DNA from: Cladopsammia gracilis
Taxonomy: Eukaryota; Cnidaria; Anthozoa; Scleractinia; Dendrophylliidae
Direction of reading: 5' to 3'
Length of the DNA stretch: 64,000 nt
Assembly (NCBI GenBank): GCA_022457155.1
Contig: JAJGOT010000022.1
Location: 2,108,501 to 2,172,500, forward strand
Below the pieces are notes generated by a model that was not told the DNA's origin, made no database searches, and saw only the letters and a program-made list of their open reading frames with translations. The translations under genes and the position numbers were made by a program. How positions within the stretch are numbered: position 1 is the stretch's first letter; the number at the start of each line of letters is the position of its first letter. Positions 46,075 through 58,000 of this stretch are shown piece after piece.

Positions 46075-49000
46075 GCGAAATTCAGAAAACCGCACTACTT
46101 GGGACAGCCAACATCCTGCGCAAGACCCTTTCTCTGCAATGCTAAGTAGTGTGGCCTCCACACAGCGCCTCATGGGTGCCCTAGGTCCATGGTTTGGACC
46201 CGGCCCCCATGGAGAACACATAATTATATAGAGAACACATGATAATAATAATAATAATAATAATTACTGAAGCAGCTATCTGCATGTAAGTACTCTTTCT
46301 ATGTTTGTGTCTAAATGTTTATGAATAGCAACAAAGAAAAATGATAAAAATAAAATATTTAATGATTTTGTAAAGTAACCATAAAAATAAAGGATAAATA
46401 ACAAATGAAACAGCATGAAAACCTACCAACACGACAGTGAGAGCAGGACCAATAAATGTCCAAATGAGGCCAGAGGATATAGACAACCAACACCTGAAAC
46501 GGAACAAAATAACTTAAAGACTCCCTTGAGTCTTGGTTTATTTGTTAGCGAATCCATTATAATAGACATCTTTTAGTAATGTGTTTAAAGTTGTTTCTTT
46601 ACCAATCCCAGTGCTTTTAATTTACTGTACAACATGAAAATTTTACAATATGACGTGTACCTTTATATGATAGTTTATTTCATGATATAAAAAATCACTT
46701 ACATTTTCTCGCCACCATATCCGACAGTTTGTGTGATTCCCACGCAAGGAACTACAATGATCAAGGGTAGCCCTGAAAAATAAAAGTTTACTAATTGTGA
46801 TCTATGAACCCATGCTGGTACTAGCTATAAGAACAAACTTGGTTTTTTTTTCAGACTCTGGAAATTGATAGAGGATTGACAGGATGTTAACCTTCAGATC
46901 ATGTTAAAAATATAATCAAAGGCTCCTACCCTCTACCCAATCCCCACCCTCTGCGTCAACTCCCAGGTGGCAGGTGACCATTACATATCGCGGGCTCAAT
47001 GTTAACAGCAATTTTGTCCCAATATAACTCGTTCAACGCTGCGCCTATCCACGAGTTAAAAATAGGAACTACAGTCAACTGTGACCATTACATATAGGAA
47101 CTACAGTCAACTGTGACCATTACATATAGGAACTACAGTCAACTGTGACCATTACATATAGGAACTACAGTCAACTGTGACCATTACATATAGGAACTAC
47201 AGTCAACTGTGACCATTACATATAGGAACTACAGTCAACTGTGACCATTACATATAGGAACTACAGTCAACTGTGACCATTACATATAGGAACTACAGTC
47301 AACTGTGACCATTACATATAGGAACTACAGTCAACTGTGACCATTACATATAGGAACTACAGTCAACTGTGACCATTACATATAGGAACTACAGTCAACT
47401 GTGACCATTACATATAGGTACTACAGTCAACTGTGACCATTACATATAGGAACTACAGTCAACTGTGACCATTACATATAGGAACTACAGTCAACTGTGA
47501 CCATTACATATAGGAACTACAGTCAACTGTGACCATTACATATAGGAACTACAGTCAACTGTGACCATTACATATAGGAACTACAGTCAACTGTGACCAT
47601 TACATATAGGAACTACAGTCAACTGTGACCATTACATATAGGAACTACAGTCAACTCTCACTTAAACACGAAGTTCCGGTATAAAAGGAGCCTGGCCTGG
47701 CCATTCTCACCTCCGGTCGTACGTAGGTAGGTAGGTAAACTTTATTTAGACACGGTATCAATTCACATACATGCTCTTCCATCGAGCCGTGTTTTTAACA
47801 ACAATAGATTAAGTACTTAACTAATTTAAATTATCTAACTAAATTAATTTTCTATATAAAATTGTATTAAAAAACAATAAAAACTATCCTTTATTAACTA
47901 TTATTAAATTAGATAAAAATTAAATACATGATTTAAAAGAGCTAAGAGTTAAGAGCTAAGGTCGTCAATCGACCACTGAAGCGTTAACAACTGACAAAAA
48001 ACATCCGTCATTACTAAGACCATTGCTAACACAATTTGGAAAAAAACTTTATGAAAGTTACATCAGAAGTCTTTACAAACATTTATTTTTTTTTTTTGCT
48101 TAGGTAAAATCTTGGTTTAATTAGATTTTTTAAGCAAATTATATTTGAAGGATGCACAAGTTAACCACGTTGTGTGACTGAAAGACGCCTTAATTTGCAT
48201 TTCACACCCAAAAGGTGTGAAATGGGGGAGGAGCTTAGCCTTTTATACCGGAACTTCGTGTTTAACGAGCACTCTTCAGCGACCACTTCCCGAAAGCGAC
48301 CACTTTGTAAATAACCGTTTTGTTTCTCAGTCAAATACTGTTTGTCTTGATTTTTCTCTTAAGCGGCCACTTTTTCCTGCACCAAGGGTGGTCGCTTAAG
48401 AGAGAGTTGACTGTATGCTACATAAATAATAAACATACTTGTCAATCATGAAGAAAAATAGGTTATCTGGTAATCCAACAATCGAGGAACAAAACAAAGA
48501 ACTTACCCCAGCCAAGAATGTAGAAATATTTTAACTTCCCTTCACCGCCAAACACTTTAACAATTGCGGAATAAATCTGTAATCCTTCAGCTAACATCCA
48601 AAATATGGCGCTCAGAAAGAAGTAGTGAAGTAAAATGGATATAAATGTGCAAAGGACCTAATGTTCAACAAATGACAAAAAGAATGTATACAGTGTATTA
48701 GATAATGCATGTGAATCTTTTTTAACACTCCTTATTATAATTACCACTGTGAAAAGGAAGGAACTTTAAACTATTTTACCGAAATATTCGACTGACTTGG
48801 AACCAACCATCCGCGCTAATTAAACCACCGGCTGCAGTAGGACAGATTGTCACAAATCCATGTTTAAGGTATTACAAAAATATCTAGAATCCCTCCTCCT
48901 TCCCCTCTTTGAAAATATTTAAAGACTGAGAAGAATGGAATAGAAGGGGGAAGGGAGATAGATAGATGTGTTTGTTAAAAGGACCTTAATTCGCAGTACT

Positions 49001-52000
49001 ACAACTGAATTGTAAAGGAATACAAAAGTGAATAAAAAGATAATAACTACAACCTAATAACTAACTAAGAATTAACAATTAACAAGTTAAATATATAACA
49101 ACTAATGAAGTAAAACGGGCTGCACAAGCATTCACAAACACGTTCTTATAGCGGTTAGTTTTGCAATGTGGAACGGTGAAACGCCGGTTTTGTCTTAAGT
49201 TTATGGAATGACTACGGAATAAATGTAGTAGACACCAGTACCTTGTAATCTGTGGAGGCCGAACCAATCAACAACAGAATGTTAGCGGTCAGCAGCGCAA
49301 CACAAAGATTAACGTGAATAACCGTCTTGGGCGACTTCAAAATTCTACATCATAAATAGTAACAAAATTTCACCTAAGATTCTTAAAAATTATGCTGCCC
49401 TTATCCTTCAAAAAAAAAAACTAATAACATCCCCCCCCCCCCCCCCCCTTGCAAAACATTTTAGGGAGTTTCGGCAGTTTCAGTGAAAACAGTGCCTCTG
49501 CACGTGCGTTTTACATTTTGGTACATTTCTTTGCCGTTCCCTGCAAAACAACAACGTCAAATGATCAAATTAGAGGTTTTGTGGAGAACGTAGACACACG
49601 ATGGTTAATTTTCCTTTCTCTGTTTCAACTTGCAACGGTTACTGGAAAATTCAGTCACATCAGATAAATTAAACAAATTATAACAACTGCAAAGTAGTTT
49701 AAAAGAGCGCGTATTCTTATTTTCAATGACGTTTTACTTGGTGTATCCGTCCTGGTTGCTAAAGATCCCTAGCGAATAGTCTTACACGCAAAAGTTTTGA
49801 AGCCATAAATGTTGAAAAATGCGCAGAAGACCCCTCGAACACCAAGTCGTAGATCTCAGTAACTTAATTGAACAAGTTAATTTCATAGCAACTTTGACAA
49901 CAGTCTACCAGACAGCCGTTATTTGTATCGTCACGCAACGCTCCTCCACTAAGTTAGCATGTTGCATGACCACAAACAACGGCTGCGTCGGAGACTACTC
50001 TAACAACTGATTCGCTCAGATTTTCATTACATGATGCGATCACAAACCTCCATAAAACAAAGTGAAGAATAAGTGTTATAAGGATTCCTAGCAGCGACAG
50101 ACAACATCCAACCAATGTAATATAACCCAGGGTCTTGCTGTGCTTTGTGTCATCCTGAAAACAATAATATTAAAGTTACTCGTCTAATTAACGAAGTAAG
50201 TAAGTACAGTTATAGCGGTTTACAATTGAGTGTCGAAAGACATTTTGCAAAAGCTCTGGTTTGCATTGCTACGCCTTGAGGTTGGCTAAAACGTGTCGCC
50301 CCATTTCCTTAAGGTTACAGTGTAGCTTCAGATCGAAAATTTATCGAATTTTTTTTTTTTTTGGCGTCAAAATAAAGTTCACAGAATGAACTTTCATTCA
50401 AAAAAATTATCGAAAAATAGTGAAAATTGACGGAGAAATGACAGTATAACTTTTGTGGGCGGAGTTTGTTTATGAGGCGATATGTTTTTTTAAGCGCTGT
50501 TTTCTCAAAGTTAATTTTTCGCTTGTTGAGGACACTTTCCTCAAATTTGGACAGAAGTTAGGCTAACATATAATCAACAAAAATGTGTCGGCGAATTTCT
50601 TATTTCCGAAAACTTTTTCGTCAAAAGCCATTTCCGTGCGATCATTCCAATTTTTTTTCTCCCTTTTTCGAAAATATTCTGTAACTTTTCATTGCAATTG
50701 AATATGGGAAATCGCCGACACGTTTTTTTAGCGCTTCGTGTCCGGAAACCCGAGAACAAATCAAATTAGCAAAATACAATAATCGCTTTGAGTTATAGCG
50801 TTTTAAAGCTGATTCGGACGTTCGAATTTAGACGTCGTAAAAAATTCGACAATTCACTTTATTACCAAATGGTTTCCATATTTAGATAGCCAGCTCTATA
50901 AGTTTTAATTTGATATCTGGGCTTAGGTATGTTAAGTGTAATCTTAAGACACTAGAACGTACTAGAGCTGTTATACTGGAGACACCCCCGAAGGTACACT
51001 GTAACCTTAACCAATCAGAAGTAAAACAAAAGCTAATCGTGAATTGTTCGTCCGCGTTTTCCCGCGCTTGGTACCGGTTACATGTATTTGCTTCGGTTTC
51101 TGATGGATTAATTGGTTTGTCTGTGTCTGTTGTGATTGGTCAGGGTGTTTTGGTTTTACGACACTCAATTTAAAACCGCTCTAACTGGAGTTTCCAAGAA
51201 TAATTGATATTTCTAGTTTTCAAGGATAAAAAGTTACTATTCTGTCAAAGAATTTGACGTTTTTTGATACATTCTGACCTTAGCGACCCCACTAACACTA
51301 CGAATTCATGAATGTAACTTGCTTTACGTACTGTTCAACCCATTCAATACTGGATTCAAACCTTAATACATGTGATTTGTTCTAAATTTTTAGTTTGTTA
51401 AAGTAATTAAGTGTGATGTTTAAATAAAGACAAATGTCAAGTCAGTCGATTTCGTTTTAACGTTTAAGTTTGTGCGGATAAAATGCTGTACTAAAATATA
51501 ACCATTCGGATCAGTAAAAGCTACTGAGCAGAACTTTCCTGTGGTGCTGTTTATTATGCTATACAAGGTGGTTCTAACTTTTGAGTCTGGATGAAATCCT
51601 AAAGTGTGACAATTCAAATGAAAGCTACTGAGCAGTACTTTCCTGTGGTACTGTTTATTATGCTGTACAAGGTGGTTGTAACTTTTGAGTCTGTGGATGA
51701 AATCCTAAAGTGTGACCATTCAAATGAAAGCTACTGAGCAGTACTTTCCTGTGGTGCTGTTTATTATGCTATACAAGGTAGCTCTACTGAACTTGTGACT
51801 TCTAGTATAAGTTTTTCAATAGAGAAATAGGAAGTTGATTTTTGATGAACTTGGGCACCATTAGGTGTTTAATAAGGGTCAACATGCTACATGTGTCAAA
51901 TGAAAATGGATCGCCCTTGAACAATAACGGATCAGTATAATTTTTATTTGGAATAGGCCGTCCCCTTTCTGTTCTCCGTTTACCGTCGTCCGACCGACCC

Positions 52001-55000
52001 ATATTTCTGCGTTTTCAAAAACAAAAAGTTATGAGGAAGGTATAAATGACCTGGTAAAATATTTTTTCACTTTTAATCTGAACTATCAAAGACGTGCTGT
52101 TCCAGCAGTTGCTGGAAAGTCATGGATGCTGGCAGATCGCAAAGAAGTGTTGGGAGGTTCATCTTTTTGTCGCTTTTCTCGGCTGAGTTTAGCTGAGTTT
52201 CACCACGACATCGATCTTTTCTTCCTCCATTGCCGCCATGTTGATTTTGCAACCACGTCTCGTTGTTTCCAGGCTCTACGGCAATGATGCTTGGGTACCG
52301 GGCCTTCTAGTTCCAGATTGCTCCAAATTTTTTTTAAGATTTTTTTTTTAGTTCGACCGACCGACCCACAGGCTTCCCAAGCTACATACGTGGTGTATGC
52401 GACAGCTTGTGTATACAGAGAAATGTATGGGAAAATCACGGATTCTCTAAAATTGGGTAAATAACTATCTATTTTGAAATAAAGTTTACCTACCTCAAAT
52501 GTGTTGTTAAGTTGCGTCTTGTACCGAATTTGAAGCCATTCCGACGCCATTTAGCGAAGTTATTCGAAGTCGTTGTCTCCCCTTCTCTTCCTTCTTTTTA
52601 GAAGGGGAGACAACGACTTCGAATAACTTCGCTAAATGGCGTCGGAATGGCTTCAAATTCGGTACAAGACGCAACTTAACAACACATTTGAGGTAGGTAA
52701 ACTTTATTTCAAAATAGATAGTTATTTACCCAATTTTAGAGAATCCGTGATTTTCCCATACATTTCTCTGTATACACAAGCTGTCGCATACACCACGTAT
52801 GTAGCTTGGGAAGCCTGTGACCGACCCAACATTAGGAAACGCATTCGACGGTAAACGGAGAAAAAAGGGGGACAGCCAATTACCTCTTAAGAAAAATGCT
52901 TGTCAAATAATTGTCAATTTGTCAATTTGCTTTTTTGACGCCGCGAAATATTTCCGCTAACCAAAGCAACAAAACTAAAAGGCTGCTAAATTGCAGATTT
53001 ATAGAGTCCAGCGTGTGTGGTCACAAAAACTTAAATTTGTAAAATTATGGGATTTGATGAAATATTCGTAAACAGCATGACGAAAAGTGCCCGAGGCAAA
53101 ATTGAGGCGAAATAAGAAGAGTTTGTATGAAGTCATCAGAGCATAAAGGTGCCAATATTTCACCCCCAAATGATGCTGATTTTTGGCAAGCAGGCATTTT
53201 CCGTCATCCTCGGCTTTCCAAATATCTCATCAAATCCCATAATTTCACAAATTTAGTTTTTGTGACGTCCCCACTTTGGTACTCCATCGCCAGCGTGGCG
53301 TCACTACTGGAGTTTTACGGCATGACACGACTTGAAACCACATGAAGACTCTGACTTACAGAAGAAATACCAGACATGTCCATCAAAACCGCAAAATTCG
53401 TCAAGTGATTACACTCACACTTGACTGTTCCGTTGTCACGTGATGCAAGCCAACAGCCATCTGTGGACCAGCCGCCACCCTTAGTGTTGCTGAAAATTAA
53501 ATAGAACCTTGTTACAAACTAAGCGCGTAAAGGTTAACTGGCCAAGTAGCTAGTGTGCTGGACCAAGTTGTTGTTGTTGCTTGGTTGTATAAATATCTAT
53601 TCAGCCGATTACACGTTCTCTTTATATATACATTTTGCCTCCTGACTAAGAATTTAACCATCACATAGCGTTATCTACTTTTTGAACGACCGAGACCAGG
53701 TGTATAACAAGTTAACAATCTTAGCACAACATAAAATTCTGGGTGACCTTACAATGGACAAGCATCCCATCCAGGGGGGTCTGACTCCTAGCGTTATAGC
53801 GTGAATTTCCATCGCCATTGTCCACCACTGGAGATAACTATAGCAATTGTCAATGAAATATCAGTTTACCGCCTATCCGTTTTAAACCAAGCTAGTAGAC
53901 AGCCGCGTTCACAGTTCACATTGAAGATGAGTACAGGCATTGTCATATAAAATAAGCTTACCGCCTATCCCTTTTTGACCAAGCTAGAGGACGGCCGCGT
54001 TCACATTGAAGATGAATACAAGCATTGTCATATGAAATAAGCTTACCGTCTATCCCTTTTAAACCAAGATAGTGTACAGCCGCCTTCACAATGAAGATGA
54101 GTAAAGGCATTGTCATATAAGATAAAGTTTACCGCCTATGCCTTTTAAAGCAAGCTAAATGACAGCCGCGTTCACATTGGAGATGGGCACAGGCATGGTC
54201 AGCTTTTCAGCATGGTCATATGAACTAAGTTCATCCCCACCTCTTTTATCCAAGCTAAAGGATAGCCGCGTTCACACTTATGTTGTATACGTATGTTCAT
54301 ATGGTGTATGTGCATGTACGCTTGTACATATACCATATGCCTTCAGTCCATTTTTACTTACAGATTGTAATCCCAGTATACACAAATCACTGATTTGTCA
54401 GCATCCTGCAAGGAATATAATGTATGTAAGTACCTGATATATTCTAATATCGTGTTCTGGCCCTGGCGCAAGACCTATACGACTTCGTAAGTTGTACCGA
54501 AAGGAAAACGGCAATGATGAGATGAGGTTGGCGGAAATCCGCCTAGAGAAGACACCAAATAAGTGGCTTGAGAGCCTTACCGTGTATCTTTACATTACAG
54601 CAGAAAAATGAAGGAACATCCCGCTAGGTGCGATAGATAAGGTTAAGAAAGAATAGTTCAAATAAGTGAAAAAGAAAACATGTTATCTTAAGTAGCAAGA
54701 ACAGGGCATGTTGCCTCGTCGTCATGGACGACCCACTCGTTCTACTGCTAGTTTGTTTGTTCAATCTTTCGTTATCTGGAATTCTATTTCCAGAATAGCT
54801 CTGCCCAGCAAGTTCCCAATTCCTTCGTCGTTTGAAAAGGTTTCTCACCAATCAGCAAATTTCACTTTTATTCATTTATTTTCTATTTGATTGTAACAGT
54901 ACATGATGAACACCGTAACATTACCTGAACACCGCCGAACACAGTCACAACAGGATCAACCAGTTTCCCAGCAGGCGGCTGCACTGAGCTTGAAATGATT

Positions 55001-58000
55001 CGAGATTCCACTTGAAAACGTTGACCGACTTTTTCGTATGCACTAAAAAAATGTGAATAAAACTTTATAGGCAAATGGCTTAAAACTCCACTAAAATATC
55101 ATCACTGTCAATGCGATTTAAAACGGTCAAACTGTTGCTTTAACGTCAATCTTTATTAACTGAACTTATCCTTCCAGAGTTGAACTTCGGGGTACGAAAC
55201 TGTGAATGGGAGTAAAAGCAATTTTTGTCTAGTCATATTTGTCCTGTTGATGTTGTTTTTATTATTTGTACTATTAAAATTGGGTATTCATTAAGTAATT
55301 TCGTATCTGACTCCTTCTTGGCATCGTTCTCCGGTTGTACCGTTACGTAGTTTTAGTTAAGATTGAAGTGGGGAGGGGAAAGCGATTATTCGAGGGAGGC
55401 AATCATTTCAAATATTTTTCCTCAAAGGGGTGATTATTTGAGGGGGGGGACTATCGAGGGACGACTATTATCAGTCGAAAAACAGAAGATTCGTGATTTC
55501 TCCAATCATACTGTAAACACTGTGATGCTCAACAGAACAGGACAGACTTCGTAAAGTAAAATGTGCACTTATAGATGATCTTTGAACATTGCAGAAAGAC
55601 ACATGCAATATAATGCTATTTGTTGATTGTTCTTTCCTGGATCATGCTCATACATCTTTACCTGAGAACAATAAAACGTGGCCAGTGACTTTGTCCTGGA
55701 CCTTTTTGTATCTCAGTCTCGGTGAACAGTTCCGGTTGATGTCATTCACATTTAGACTAATAAAAACAAATGCCAATGCAATAAAAAGAGTTGTCGTGGA
55801 AATGACGTACCTCTCCTGTGCCAAGAAAGATGTCAACGTTCTGAACAGAAAGCTTGCCACAGTTGTTCCTGGATAACAATAACAAAATTTATCATTATAA
55901 AGGTTCAATCTAGTTTATCTTGTTAATAAAAACTTTCTGAAGGAAGTACAAATTCTGGCCTTTCTGGAAGAATAACAAAATTTGGACGCTACAAGGTCGT
56001 GTGACAGAAATCTCCAGACTCACTATTGGTCGATATATTGCTGTTTCCGCTAAACAAAGTCTTTGGTAAGGTTATGTATTGTTTCCCACTGTTTGTCCAA
56101 ATTGGCGATGACAACGGACCATCCGAATAGCTAGGGAAGGTTACTGGACCTTGAGCATCAGGAGAGACAAGGGTTGTTTCCATTGCTAGAAAGAAAAGAA
56201 GCACAATCACAAGCATCAAATACCATTGGTGAGTTACAACTCTTCAGAACAGCCTTTTTCATACAAGCGTAACGGAGCATCCATAAGTTTATAGACGCGC
56301 TCTTGTTATCGTAAATAAGCAGATCCGAGCATGTGACTTAAACTTAATATTTCAACTTTTTACTGAGCATCATGGCTGGTTTGAAACAATGCCAACACCG
56401 TACTGTTAACATGTGACAAAGTAATGCACAACTTAACCAATATGGTTTTGATTGGTTGGGGACATTTAAATTGATTAACTTGTATCCGACTTGTTTATCA
56501 GTTTTAATGTGCAACTTTTTGGCAACGTTTTTAAACTTTCTTATAATTTTCATCTGTCGACTGAACAATCAAAGAACTGTGTTGAAGATGCCGCCTTTCA
56601 CACTGTTGATTGGCTAGTTGGAAAGGAAGGCGTCAGAAAAAAAGATGTCACTTTATTAAATGTCAATGGTGAGCCGCTCGGTACTGTAAATGTCTTATTA
56701 TACCGATATATCAAGCAGCCCTTTTGTGTAGACTATAGATACCTAAGTTGTCCTTCACCACACGTTGCACGTGGTTTGCCTTTTTCTGTCCAGCGGCTGC
56801 CTGGAGTCCGTAGTCTTCTAACGTTTTAGTTAAATCGGTTGTTGTCTTATCAGTCTGCAAAGAATCAAAAAAGTTCAACATGGTCTATTACGATTAAACG
56901 CTATGACACTCATGTCATGACAATTTCCTCAGTCGAATCTCTGAATATAGTCGTGAGTTTGAATCCCACTTCTGACACCATGTTACAAGCGACGCGTGTT
57001 TAGCAGTGAAGCCTTTTTATGAAGTGATTTTATTGAATAATCATCTTAAATGGGTTACATTGTTTTTAAAATGATGAACTTACTAAAAATAGCCATCACG
57101 GGATCTACACATGTACGTGAAGTAGTTTTATAAGCTGAACTATAAAGCGACTTTCATGTTATAGAACCAATCACTAAAACGGCAAATAGCAAGGTGAACT
57201 ATTCAGGTCATGGTCTGGTTGGCCAAGAAGATCATTAGTTTAAACTGCCATTAACAAAAAATGGCAAAAGTAGAAATAACTGTTGTGAAAATGAATAACA
57301 AGAATACCTTCTGAAGCTGCATAAAATCTCTTAGATTGTTCATATGAAGAAGGTTACTGACAGTTTGAAGAAATCCCTGAAAATAGAAAATAAATTAATT
57401 CTAAGGAGGAAGTTTTCAGTGAATAGTTACAGATTATTATAGTTCAAGTTTAAAAAACCATGTTTATCCAATAACTTGATGTTACAGTTTTGGCCAGTTA
57501 CCCATGCAGCGAGTAGGAAAGTCGATTTTGGTTGTTCTAGTGATACAATGTAAATTGTTAAATTTTAAATCTCAAAACCGAAATACGAGAACGCCTTACC
57601 TCGATATTTGCTGACTCGGTCTCAAGGCTGTCTGAAAACTTCTTGTTGTAGTTGACAACTTCTCTGAGTATTTCAGTGGATATTTTGATATTACCAGCCA
57701 TCACAGCGTCATATCTCTTTGGTTTTGTTAGTGAAGACAGCTCGGTGATAATCATGGTGACTTGGTTTTTTGAGGGCCTGGATGAGTTGAACAGATCGTC
57801 GAACTAACAAGAGAAAAATACAGATTTTATTTTTAAAGCGCAGGCATAAGCATTCTGAAATAACATTTTGCTAAACCTGTTGTTGTTGTTGTTGTTGTTG
57901 TTAAAATGACTATAGTAAACATAAATAAACAAACACGTCAACCCTTTCATCAAACTTCGCGTCCCGTATTGTGGTTCTAACTTTTGAATAATTGGATGAA

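Larger units (their letters stand above)
44540..47062. repeat. Two copies of a dispersed repeat (44540-44722 and 46926-47062)
   Basis: Both contain CTGCGTCCAACTCC or CTGCGTCAACTCC, then GGCAGGTGACCATTACATAT and CGCGGGCTNAATGTTNACA. They end with ATAACTCGTTNAACGCT and CCACGAGTTAAAA-type sequence. The second copy runs directly into the 32-bp minisatellite and supplies its GTGACCATTACATAT part. Confidence 0.75.

Noticed and set aside
47064..47656. Regular 32-bp array resembling a CRISPR
   Set aside because: There are no spacers: the whole 32-base period is identical, so it is a minisatellite in an intron of an animal gene.
52200..52854. Two open frames with the same MASEWLQIRY start on opposite strands
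   Set aside because: They are the two arms of one palindrome; no family match, and the frames run through a donor-like site.
55648..55908. Longer reading of the GAIN exon through GTACGT into a hydrophobic stretch
   Set aside because: Only stopping at GAGAG|GTACGT keeps frame with the next exon and the conserved SRIISSS segment; the extension looks like intron.
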